From: Litoribacter ruber
Lineage (GTDB): Bacteria; Bacteroidota; Bacteroidia; Cytophagales; Cyclobacteriaceae
Direction of reading: 5' to 3'
Length of the DNA: 64,000 nucleotides
Assembly: GCF_018500185.1 (NCBI RefSeq)
Contig: NZ_JAHBGI010000007.1
Location: forward strand, 124,001 to 188,000
The position numbers and the translations under genes were made by a program. Of this stretch, positions 8,845 to 17,298 are shown one piece after another; the stretch's first letter is position 1, and each line of letters starts with the position of its first letter. The notes beneath the pieces are model-generated. The model had not been told where the DNA came from and did no database searches. It saw only the letters and a program-made list of their open reading frames with translations.

Positions 8845-9716
8845 TGGGTTTGGCAGTTATGGCTAAAGGTTGCTGCACCTACTATGGTGGCCCATTCTCC
8901 AAGTTCAGTGATTTTGATGGAAGTTTCGATTTTATTTTGCTTTAACACGGCCTGTGTGGCTGGCAAAAACAATTTATGGGCTTTGGAAATATTGCCGCCC
9001 AAGACGATGGTTTCGGGTTTGTGCTCTTCTATTTGCGGGATTAGAAATTCAGCCAGGTTTTTGCCGAATTCTTCAAAAAGAGCCCTTAAAACGGGATTTC
9101 TATCCGCCTTAAATGCCAATTCTTTTACTCCTTCAGCTTCAAAACCGGTGAGTTTTATATACCTGCCTAGAAACCAGGCGGTGGAGAAATAATCTTCAGC
9201 AATTCCTTCTTTAAAAGGGCTTTCCCACAAAGCCGCATCTGCGGCCTTTCCATCTAAAAAGAATGCAGAACCCAAACCAGTGCCCAAAGTAAGCCCAATG
9301 GCGGATTTGCTCCCTTTGGCTACACCACTGATCACCTCCCCTTGGAGAAAGCAGGCCGCATCATTGATGAATTTGATCTGGTATGCTCCAATATTCAATT
9401 GATCCGCTAGAAGGTTTTTGATGTTGAGGTTATAAAGGTGCTGGAATTTCCCCTGGTCTTTGATTTTGCTTATCCCGTTGGGATAGTCAAACGGTCCTGG
9501 GAAGGCAATTCCGATACCGCCGTCAAAGCCCTCTTCGCCGAGACTGGGCATGATGGCATTTGCCCAGGCGGAAATTATACCTTCAACCGAGCCGTTCGAT
9601 TTCAAATCGACTCGGTTGAAGGTATGGGGGATGATGGCCAGGTTATGCAGGTTCACAAACCCGGAGGTGAAATGTGAACCTCCGATATCTATCCCCATCG
9701 TTTTCAGGTTACTCAT
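8841..9716 (-). CDS. ROK-family sugar kinase
   Basis: A 291-residue cytoplasmic kinase. The ATP phosphate loop is MGIDIGGSHFTSG (7-19), and LTLGTGLGSAFFLDG is the second phosphate motif. The Cys-rich zinc motif of most ROK proteins (CxCGxxGCxE) is missing: the corresponding stretch reads ESPFKEGIAEDYFSTA. It therefore belongs to a zinc-free branch. Between a GH92 enzyme and a sugar importer it most likely phosphorylates imported mannose or glucose. It is 11 bp downstream of the GH92 gene and overlaps the importer by 4 nt. Confidence 0.85.
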   Translation of the reverse strand: MSNLKTMGIDIGGSHFTSGFVNLHNLAIIPHTFNRVDLKSNGSVEGIISAWANAIMPSLGEEGFDGGIGIAFPGPFDYPNGISKIKDQGKFQHLYNLNIKNLLADQLNIGAYQIKFINDAACFLQGEVISGVAKGSKSAIGLTLGTGLGSAFFLDGKAADAALWESPFKEGIAEDYFSTAWFLGRYIKLTGFEAEGVKELAFKADRNPVLRALFEEFGKNLAEFLIPQIEEHKPETIVLGGNISKAHKLFLPATQAVLKQNKIETSIKITELGEWATIVGAATFSHNCQTQ

Positions 9717-9727
9717 TTAATAGGTTT

Positions 9728-12040
9728 TTATTCGTTGGCAGTGGATAAGGAATAGGGCAGGTCTTTTTGGCTTTTTTGGATATTTTCCTGCGGCTTGTCA
9801 GTCATTTCAAATTCAATATTCGCTCCATCCATTAGGTCAAAATAATTGAAGAACAATGGGGAATAAGCTTCTCCGTTGAAATTGACATTATGAACATATA
9901 GGTTTTCCCGCCCATTTTTAGGTGCGGAAATGACTACCTCATTACCGTTTTGTAAATGTAAAGTCATTTTCCTGAAAAGGGGAGCGCCCATTACATATTC
10001 ATCGGTACCCGGGGCTACAGGATAGAAACCCATGGCGGAGAAAACATACCAAGCCGAAGTCTGGCCATTGTCCTCATCCCCACAGTATCCATCAGGGGTA
10101 GGTCTGTACATTCGGTTCATGGTTTCCCGAAGCCACTTTTGGGCTTTCCAGGGTTCTTCTGCATAGTTGTATAGGTAAATCATATGCTGGATAGGCTGGT
10201 TGCCGTGTGCATATTGGCCCATGTCGGCAATCTGCATCTCCCTGATTTCGTGGATCACACTGCTGTAGTAGCTCTCATCAAAGATCGGGGGCAGTTCAAA
10301 AACCTTATCCAGTTGGGAAACAAAACCCTCTTTTCCCCCCATGAGATCGATCAGCCCCGCTACATCGTGAAAGACCGACCAGGTGTAGTGCCAGCTGTTT
10401 CCTTCTGTAAACGCGTCCCCCCACTTGAAGGGATTGAAGGGAGACTGGAAGGTTCCGTCTTCATTTTTGCCCCGCATCAGGTTGGTTTCAGGATCAAAAA
10501 GATTTTTGTAATTCAAGCTTCTCTTTTTATAAAGCTCAATTTCCTCCTTGGGTTTATTCAAGGCTTTGGCCAATTTATAAATGGTAAAGTCATTGTAGGC
10601 ATACTCCAAGGTTCGAGCAGCGTTTTCATTGATGCCCACATCATAAGGCACATAGCCCAAATCGTTGTAATATTCTACACCGGCCCTTCCCACGGCAGTC
10701 AAAGGACCGGCATTGTTTGCTCCATGCAGCAGCGCTTCATAGAGGGTTTCGATATCGTAGGAATGTTCCTGACCGATTTTCAGGTAGGCATCCGATACAA
10801 CAGATGCCGAATTATTTCCAATCATCACATTCCGCAATCCGGGGCTGGCCCATTCTGGGAGCCATCCACTTTCCTTATAGGCGTTTGCCAGACCTTCCTG
10901 CATTTGGGCGTTTAGCTCAGGATACATGAGGTTCAGGAATGGAAATAATGATCTAAAGGTATCCCAGAATCCCGTGTCGGTAAACATATATCCTGGCAAA
11001 ACCTCACCATTGTATGGGCTGTAATGCACTACATTGCCTTCCTCGTCGTATTCAAAAAACTTTCTAGGGAAAAGCAAAGATCTATAAAGACAGCTGTAGA
11101 AGGTTTTAATTTGGTCCACTTCTCCGCCTTCTACCTCAATTCTGCTTAGTTCTTTGTTCCATATATCCCGGCCTTCCTTTTTCAGGTCGTCAAATCCTTT
11201 ATCTGCTATTTCTGTTGTCAGGTTTCTTTCAGCCTGCTCATAGCTGATAAAGGATGATGCGACCCTTGCTTCCACGGTTTTGCCATCTTTGGAATCAAAG
11301 GTAATAACAGCTTTGGCATGCTCTCCTTCATTTTCATTACCCGACTTGGCGTCATTTCCTTCATAAACTTGAGCAGATGAAATTGGGGCATCAAAATAAA
11401 TGACAAAGTAATTTCTAAAGTTTTCCGGCACTCCGCCGCTGTTTTTAGTCGTATAGCCAATGACTTTGTTTTCTTCAGGAATCACCTTGACATAGCTTCC
11501 GTCATCAAAGGCGTCAATGACCAAATGGGCCCCATCCGTTGCGGGGTAGGCGATTCTGAATCTTGCCGCTCTCTCGGTAGGCACTAATTCCGTGGTGACA
11601 TCATGGTCTGCCAAGTAAACACGGTAGTAATATGGGCTGACCTCCTCCGATTTGTGGGAAAACCAGCTGGCTCGCTCGTCCTCATCAACTTTGATGTCCC
11701 CGGTGATGGGCATCAAAGAAAATTGCCCATAATCATTCATCCAAGGGGAAGGTTGGTGGGTTTGCTTGAAACCTCTGATTTTGTCGGCACTGTACTGGTA
11801 GGCCCAGCCGCTTCCCATCTTGCCCGTTTGGGGAGTCCAAAAATTCATGCCCCAGGGCAAAGCTATGGCTGGATATACATTGCCGTGCGATAGACTGGGC
11901 TTCGAGTCTGTGCCCATCAATGGATTTACCCAATCGATCGGGTCTTTGACCTCGTCCACTATTACCTTTTGCGAAAAGGCAGGGGAGACTATGATAAAAC
12001 AGATGAAAAGAATTAAATGCCTCATATGGATAGTTTTCAT
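9728..12040 (-). CDS. GH92 alpha-mannosidase-family enzyme
   Basis: A 770-residue exported glycosidase; signal peptide about residues 1-23 (ends AFSQ). Met6 is an alternative start. The GH92 fold is complete: N-terminal beta-sandwich (VNPLMGTDS, 38-46), then the (alpha/alpha)6 catalytic domain with TEGNSWHYTW (545-554) holding the likely general acid Glu547, and CGDEDNGQTSAWY (653-665) holding the likely catalytic-base Asp residues. GH92 enzymes are calcium-dependent inverting exo-alpha-mannosidases. The loop read HGNEPSHH or HENEPSHH in many members is HGNQPIQH here (612-619), so the linkage preference may differ from alpha-1,2 enzymes. It likely removes mannose from glycans in the periplasm. 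Confidence 0.93.
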   Translation of the reverse strand: MKTIHMRHLILFICFIIVSPAFSQKVIVDEVKDPIDWVNPLMGTDSKPSLSHGNVYPAIALPWGMNFWTPQTGKMGSGWAYQYSADKIRGFKQTHQPSPWMNDYGQFSLMPITGDIKVDEDERASWFSHKSEEVSPYYYRVYLADHDVTTELVPTERAARFRIAYPATDGAHLVIDAFDDGSYVKVIPEENKVIGYTTKNSGGVPENFRNYFVIYFDAPISSAQVYEGNDAKSGNENEGEHAKAVITFDSKDGKTVEARVASSFISYEQAERNLTTEIADKGFDDLKKEGRDIWNKELSRIEVEGGEVDQIKTFYSCLYRSLLFPRKFFEYDEEGNVVHYSPYNGEVLPGYMFTDTGFWDTFRSLFPFLNLMYPELNAQMQEGLANAYKESGWLPEWASPGLRNVMIGNNSASVVSDAYLKIGQEHSYDIETLYEALLHGANNAGPLTAVGRAGVEYYNDLGYVPYDVGINENAARTLEYAYNDFTIYKLAKALNKPKEEIELYKKRSLNYKNLFDPETNLMRGKNEDGTFQSPFNPFKWGDAFTEGNSWHYTWSVFHDVAGLIDLMGGKEGFVSQLDKVFELPPIFDESYYSSVIHEIREMQIADMGQYAHGNQPIQHMIYLYNYAEEPWKAQKWLRETMNRMYRPTPDGYCGDEDNGQTSAWYVFSAMGFYPVAPGTDEYVMGAPLFRKMTLHLQNGNEVVISAPKNGRENLYVHNVNFNGEAYSPLFFNYFDLMDGANIEFEMTDKPQENIQKSQKDLPYSLSTANE

Positions 12041-12053
12041 TTTTTAAAGATAT

Positions 12054-12085
12054 AAAAAAGACATAGCCCAAGGGACTATATCTTT
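12054..12085 (-). terminator. Terminator-like hairpin inside the PUL operon (susD/GH92)
   Basis: On the minus strand AAAGATATAGTCC (12073-12085) pairs with GGCTATGTCTTT-type bases (12057-12068). The two imperfect positions are G-U pairs only in this orientation. It is followed by a T-rich tract. It lies about 28 nt after the susD stop and before the GH92 start, so it probably lowers expression of the downstream enzymes relative to SusCD. Confidence 0.6.
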
Positions 12086-12112
12086 TTTTAGATTTAGTCG
12101 GTTTATATAGGT

Positions 12113-13690
12113 TTAGTATCCTGGATTCTGCGTCAAGGCAGGGTTTCTCTGTAGTTCTGTTTCTGGTATAGGGAAAAGCAAATTGTTTTCAGTAAAAGAC
12201 CTACCCCATCCGTTAGGCTGACCGATTACGTCCACATAATTGATTACGCCCCCTTCCTGGGTAATAGGGTATTGCCTGGTTCTCTGAATATCCGCCCAAA
12301 GGTGGAACTCAAAAACTTGTTCTCTAAACCTTTCTTTCCACACTTCCTGAATAAATTCGCCAGCGGAAAGTGCTCTCAAATCCGCTTCTATTTCCTCTCT
12401 GGTTTGGGTAAAATATGCTCTTGATCTCACATCAGCCAAATATCTCACGGCTTCATCCGTCACTCCTTCCGACTGGGCAATGGCTTCCGCACCCGTTAAT
12501 AATACATCTGCATAGCGATATACGGCTACATCTTTTCCCGAGGCGGCTGTCTCTCTGATAGCCGTTTCATCATGCCACATATACGGGGCGGTTCCAAAGG
12601 TGAAAGTGTTTCCCTGATTGTTGGTAAAAGAAGAGTGGAAATACTGTTTTTCCTGAACCCTCAAATCCTGTTGTGGGTCATAGCCGTTCAGGAACCTGCT
12701 CAATGGCTGGTAGGCACCGTTCGTGACACCATAGGCCGCTTCTGAAGTCACCGAAACCGGCATGGTGTACACCGGGTAGGTGTTGTTTGCTATACCTACC
12801 GTGTATTCTACAAAATAAATATACTCGGAAGGGGACACGCTTGCCCTTCTGATTTTGTTGTAGGCACTGTTTTCAGGGATTACATTTCCATCACCATCTC
12901 TATCGTGGTCCACTAGGGCATAGCTGCCACTGCTCACCACGCTTCTAGCCATCGCCGCAGCATTTTGATAATTGTCCTGCTGCAAAGGATAACCGCTCAT
13001 TGTCAAATAGACATCCGCAAGCAAGGCCTGTGCTGTACCCTGAGCAATCCTGTTCCCGTTATTGGCCATGCTAGACTGTGAAAGCCCGCCTTCGTTGATC
13101 GCAAATTCGAGATCGGAAACGATCAATCCATAAATTTGCTCCAAAGGAGCTCTTTCCATATACAGGTTTTCCAAAGATTCATATGGGTCTACGATCAACG
13201 GGACAGGCCCAAACATTTTGGCCAAATAGAAGTAGGAAAAGGCTCTGAAGAACCGGGCTTCTGCCAACAGCATGGATGCCTCATTGGCAGGGAGGGCTTC
13301 TATAGTAGGAATATACTTGATCGCGTTATTGGCTCTAGCTATTCCTCTGTAAAGATCAGCCCAGGTATTGCCAAGATAGGTGGCAAGGTTTACCCCGTTT
13401 AGCGTCAGTTGTTGGGTGTGCTGGACATGCGGTTCCTGACCTCGGTATTCGTTGTCAAAATACCCGGACATATAATTTCCCAACATGGCTCTTGACCCCC
13501 CATAGGAGGCTGCTGAATTGATGATCTGCGGCGCTCCGTTTCGGTAAAGGGAGTTAACTGCATCATGCGCATGTTGTGGTATGGTAAAAAACTGTTCTGA
13601 AGACATTTCATCCCTGGGCTCCTCCTGTAGGAAGTCGGCGCAGGAAGAGCAAATGCCCGCTATAAGTATGGTATATATATACTTTTTCAT
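12113..13690 (-). CDS. SusD/RagB-family glycan-binding lipoprotein
   Basis: A 525-residue lipoprotein: short signal peptide and lipobox with Cys17 (GICSSC, then ADFLQEEPRD, a typical SusD start). The body has the TPR-like helices of SusD (ARANNAIKYIPTIEALP, AEARFFRAFSYFYLAKMFGPVPLI) and the usual C-terminal segment (WKERFREQVFEFHLWADIQRT, then FPIPETELQRNPALTQNPGY). It sits on the cell surface as the lid of the neighbouring SusC barrel and binds the glycan. It is 12 bp after susC. The ligand is inferred as a mannose-containing glycan from the GH92 gene downstream. Confidence 0.95.
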   Translation of the reverse strand: MKKYIYTILIAGICSSCADFLQEEPRDEMSSEQFFTIPQHAHDAVNSLYRNGAPQIINSAASYGGSRAMLGNYMSGYFDNEYRGQEPHVQHTQQLTLNGVNLATYLGNTWADLYRGIARANNAIKYIPTIEALPANEASMLLAEARFFRAFSYFYLAKMFGPVPLIVDPYESLENLYMERAPLEQIYGLIVSDLEFAINEGGLSQSSMANNGNRIAQGTAQALLADVYLTMSGYPLQQDNYQNAAAMARSVVSSGSYALVDHDRDGDGNVIPENSAYNKIRRASVSPSEYIYFVEYTVGIANNTYPVYTMPVSVTSEAAYGVTNGAYQPLSRFLNGYDPQQDLRVQEKQYFHSSFTNNQGNTFTFGTAPYMWHDETAIRETAASGKDVAVYRYADVLLTGAEAIAQSEGVTDEAVRYLADVRSRAYFTQTREEIEADLRALSAGEFIQEVWKERFREQVFEFHLWADIQRTRQYPITQEGGVINYVDVIGQPNGWGRSFTENNLLFPIPETELQRNPALTQNPGY

Positions 13691-13702
13691 GATTGTCTAA
13701 AT

Positions 13703-16700
13703 TTAGAATTGTACACTTACCCCTAGGGTGAAGGTTCTAGGTCTCGGGTACTGAAAGAAGAAAATATTTTGCCCCCATTGGTTTCCAGCCCATGAAGAGG
13801 ATTCTGGGTCAAATCCCTGGAACTCGTTGCTGGTAAGTAGGAAAGCATTTTGCACACTGGTATATACCCGAAGATGATTCATGTTCCATCTTGAGATCAA
13901 TTCTCTGTCGAAAGTGTATCCAAGTGATATCACATTGCCTCGGATGTATGAGCCGTCCACTACCCAGTGGTCATCTATTTCACTATTTTGTCCGGAATAT
14001 GCTGCGTTTCTAATTTGCTGAACATGGGTGTTTTGATTTTCTGGAGTCCAGCTGTTGTAAAGGGAGGTCCTTAGGGTGTTGGCAATGCCCGTTCTGTCCT
14101 CGATAGAGTGGAGGTACTGCTGAAGTACGTCTACTCCATATACAAACTGCAATTCAAGGCTGAAGTCCCAATTCTTGTAACGCAGGTTGTTGATCCAGCT
14201 TCCTGTCCAGTCCGGAAGACCATTGCCTATGATTGTGGGGTCTTCGGAACGCTTGGCCTCACCGGGCACTCGGCCCACTGCCGCAGCCTCTGCCGCCTCA
14301 TGGGTGCCCCATGTGCCCAATCTTTGGAAGCCCCAGAAAGAACTTAGTGGCTCGCCTACTCTCAGAATGGTTTGCGAACCGGAAACCCAGTTTGGGCCAG
14401 GGAAAATATCTTCGTCATTTTCGCCGAGTGATTCAATTCTATTGACATTGTAATTAAAATTTAGAGTTGTTTCCCAATGGAAATCAGGTCTGTTGATAGG
14501 GTAGGCAGTAGCCAAAAACTCTATACCTTGATTTGAAATCGAGCCTATGTTATCCCTTACTGCCGAAAACCCCGTGTGGTAAGGAACCGGTCTGTCAAGT
14601 AGCAGGTCGGTGGTAAGCTTGTAGTAATAATCAAATCCTAAAGTCAAGCGACGGTTGAACAGTCCCATGTCAAATCCAACATCGAACTGGTTGGTTCTTT
14701 CCCAGCCCAGGTCTGGATTTGGCAGGCGGTTTATAAAGCTGTGGGAAGCTCTTGATCCATTGATTAAAACCGTTCCCGAGCTCACCGTGCCTAGGGATTG
14801 ATACATGGGGATTTCGGTGTTGCCTGTAATACCAAAGCTTGATCTTAGTTTTAGCTCATCTACGCCCGTGGCATTCTCCATGAAAGGTTCATTGCTCAAA
14901 ATCCAGCCTAAACCCGCAGAAGGGAATACCCCATATTTGTTGTTTTCCCCAAATCTTGATGAACCGTCAATTCTTCCCGTCAAGGTTACCAAATACCTGT
15001 CTTTGAGAGTATAGCTACCTCTCAAGAAATAGGAGTTCATAGTCCAGTTATTCCAGTTAGACTGTGGAGCTTCCGGCTGACTTGCCGCCTGAATTCGGTT
15101 GAACCTGAAGAAGTCATCTGAAAAGCCTCTGGCTTCCACGAAATTACCTTCAAAAGTTCTTCCTTGCCAGCTAAGACCTAGCACGGCGTTGATTCTATGA
15201 TCACCCATTTCCTTGTTATATGTCAAATAGGTTTCTTCCTGCCAATAGGTGCTTCGTTGATTATTGATCGAAGCATAGCCCAATGGAGCTGATATGTTGA
15301 TCAGATCGGTTGGCCCATAATCCTGGAATTTCCGCTCGTGGATGTCAAAACCAAATTGCGTTCTCAAATCCAAGCCTGGAGCCAAGTGGAAAGTCAGATA
15401 AGTGTTACCAAATATCTGGGTTCTGTCTCTTAATCTATCTTGAGTGGTCAAAACATGGACAGGGTTGGCCATTGGTTCAATATTGTAGGGATCACTGATC
15501 ATGGCGGAGTTGCTCCAAGTGCCATCAGGGAAGCGTACGGGGAAGATTGGGGGCATTTCCAGCATGGTCCTTCTAGGAACCTGGCCACCGCCGCCCTCTT
15601 CCACTTCGTTTTCTTTGGTGTGGTTGACCATGAGGTTCATCCCGACGGATATCCAGTCTTTTGGAGTGGCATCATAGGTGATCTTACCGTTGATTCTTTC
15701 CATCCAGCTATTGAGCATGATGCCCTCCATTCTGGAATAGTTGACAAATGCACCAACGGAACTTCTTTCGCCACCTTGCTGGATTGAAATTTGGTGGTTA
15801 TGGGATAGCGCTGTTCTGGTGGCTTCTCTTTGCCAATCCGTGTCATAAAGTGGATTTCCGTTGCTGTCAAACAGTCGGGGATCTTCCCTGCTGAATACCG
15901 GCGGCGTGCTGCCCGAATACTGCGAGTGGTTGGCAAAACCTCTCTCCACCACTTCCAGATACTCCTCGGAGTTCATCATGTCCATCCTGTTTGGCAGGAC
16001 GCCCACATTGACAAAACCTTCATAGCCTACCACTATGCCGTCGGTTTTGGTGCCTCTTTTTGTGGTGATGAGGATCACACCATTAGCACCTCGAGAACCG
16101 TATATGGCTGTCGCGGAGGCGTCTTTTAATACTTCAAGGCTTTCGATATCATTGGGATTCATAAACCTGATGTCTTCCATTACCACCCCATCCACTACGT
16201 ATAGCGGGTCAGATGATGCGTTTACCGTGCCCAGACCCCGAATAATTACTCTTGGACTACTGGTAGGCGATCCGGAGTTGAGGCTCACATTCACCCCGGC
16301 AACTTTCCCTTTCAAGCCCTGAAGAACATTCCCTACAGGCTCACGGAGCAAGTCTTCAGACCCAACCGTTCCCACGGAACCGGTCAGGTCGGATTTTCTT
16401 TGGCTACCATACCCCACAACAACAACTTCATCCAAAGCGCTTGTGCCCTGATTCAGCACAACCTCAATGTTGGTTTCATTACCTATCTGGATTTCCTTGG
16501 TTTCAAGGCCAACGAAGCTAAAAACCAGGATAGCGGTTTCCGAAGGCACTTCTAAGGTAAATGCCCCGTCAATATCTGTCACCGTTCCAATTGAGGTTCC
16601 TTTAATCATAATAGAAACCCCCGGTAGAGTTTCACCAAATTCATCCCTAACAACTCCGGAAACCTGAATGTCATTTTGTTCTACATTCATTGTAGACGAA

Positions 16701-16840
16701 ACATCCAAGCTCACCGCAGATGAGGTTGCCAATGCTTGTTGTAAAGGCACAAGAGTAATCCCTATAGCAAGGAATTTTCTCAGATGCCGCCAGCCAGCGG
16801 ATTTCTGCTGGTCGGGTGGGGTTAGTAGTTGTGTGTTCAT
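13703..16840 (-). CDS. SusC/RagA-family TonB-dependent outer-membrane transporter
   Basis: A 1045-residue outer-membrane protein. A hydrophobic signal-peptide core lies at about 24-40 after a longer than usual polar N-terminus. A carboxypeptidase-regulatory-like domain (VSGVVRDEFGETLPGVSIMIKG, about 60-140) follows, then the plug with the SusC signature DEVVVVGYGSQRKSDLTGSV. The barrel ends in Phe (TLGVSVQF). It imports oligosaccharides with energy from TonB in complex with SusD. First gene of the leftward operon, preceded by a 458-bp intergenic region with palindromic sites. If Met51 were the start the signal peptide would be lost, so the first ATG is chosen. Confidence 0.95.
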   Translation of the reverse strand: MNTQLLTPPDQQKSAGWRHLRKFLAIGITLVPLQQALATSSAVSLDVSSTMNVEQNDIQVSGVVRDEFGETLPGVSIMIKGTSIGTVTDIDGAFTLEVPSETAILVFSFVGLETKEIQIGNETNIEVVLNQGTSALDEVVVVGYGSQRKSDLTGSVGTVGSEDLLREPVGNVLQGLKGKVAGVNVSLNSGSPTSSPRVIIRGLGTVNASSDPLYVVDGVVMEDIRFMNPNDIESLEVLKDASATAIYGSRGANGVILITTKRGTKTDGIVVGYEGFVNVGVLPNRMDMMNSEEYLEVVERGFANHSQYSGSTPPVFSREDPRLFDSNGNPLYDTDWQREATRTALSHNHQISIQQGGERSSVGAFVNYSRMEGIMLNSWMERINGKITYDATPKDWISVGMNLMVNHTKENEVEEGGGGQVPRRTMLEMPPIFPVRFPDGTWSNSAMISDPYNIEPMANPVHVLTTQDRLRDRTQIFGNTYLTFHLAPGLDLRTQFGFDIHERKFQDYGPTDLINISAPLGYASINNQRSTYWQEETYLTYNKEMGDHRINAVLGLSWQGRTFEGNFVEARGFSDDFFRFNRIQAASQPEAPQSNWNNWTMNSYFLRGSYTLKDRYLVTLTGRIDGSSRFGENNKYGVFPSAGLGWILSNEPFMENATGVDELKLRSSFGITGNTEIPMYQSLGTVSSGTVLINGSRASHSFINRLPNPDLGWERTNQFDVGFDMGLFNRRLTLGFDYYYKLTTDLLLDRPVPYHTGFSAVRDNIGSISNQGIEFLATAYPINRPDFHWETTLNFNYNVNRIESLGENDEDIFPGPNWVSGSQTILRVGEPLSSFWGFQRLGTWGTHEAAEAAAVGRVPGEAKRSEDPTIIGNGLPDWTGSWINNLRYKNWDFSLELQFVYGVDVLQQYLHSIEDRTGIANTLRTSLYNSWTPENQNTHVQQIRNAAYSGQNSEIDDHWVVDGSYIRGNVISLGYTFDRELISRWNMNHLRVYTSVQNAFLLTSNEFQGFDPESSSWAGNQWGQNIFFFQYPRPRTFTLGVSVQF

Positions 16841-16861
16841 GTCATTGTATTTTGGGTTTTA

Positions 16862-16875
16862 CTAAAATGTTTTAG
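16862..16875. promoter_or_regulatory. Palindromic operator-like site 1
   Basis: CTAAAATGTTTTAG, a 14-bp near-perfect dyad, 22 bp upstream of the susC start. It is one of three similar sites in the 458-bp divergent intergenic region 16841-17298. The size and a central pyrimidine-purine step are typical of LacI-family operators. Confidence 0.55.
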
Positions 16876-16952
16876 CGCTGAATTATTAAAATTAAGATTT
16901 TGATGGGGTGCAATCGATTTCCTTTTCAGATCTAAAAAAATGTAGAATGTAA

Positions 16953-16966
16953 CTGAAAGGTTTTAG
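16953..16966. promoter_or_regulatory. Palindromic operator-like site 2
   Basis: CTGAAAGGTTTTAG shares the TTTTAG half and most of the CTAAAA half of site 1. It is a weaker dyad, 91 bp from site 1 start to start. Confidence 0.4.
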
Positions 16967-17228
16967 CTCTATCATAGAATTTGATTGTTTCTTCATGTTT
17001 GCTATTGGGTTTTAAGGGATTAAATGGTTTTGAGACAGCTATACTACATAATATTTTTAAAAATTCACAAACCATTTGTCAAAAATTGTTAAAAATAAAT
17101 TTTTAGAAAATGGGCTGTTCTATTATAAAGACCTGATCAAACGCCTCATAAACCGATTATCATGGGTTTTGAGAAAATTTTAGAATTTATGTTTGATTTA
17201 CCTGATTGATTAAACATATTTGTTGTAA

Positions 17229-17242
17229 ATAAAACGTTTTAG
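17229..17242. promoter_or_regulatory. Palindromic operator-like site 3
   Basis: ATAAAACGTTTTAG contains the perfect 12-bp palindrome TAAAACGTTTTA with a central CpG. It lies 57 bp before the GMC dehydrogenase start, suggesting that the dehydrogenase genes share control with the glycan locus. The rest of the 458-bp region is AT-rich and shows no open reading frame. Confidence 0.55.
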
Positions 17243-17298
17243 TATTTAGAAACTGATGGTCGATCGTCTGACCAGCCCAAAATAAACAATTATAGAGT

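Noticed and set aside
10184-10915. 243-codon plus-strand frame inside the GH92 gene
   Set aside because: It is antisense to a full GH92 gene and shows no family pattern.
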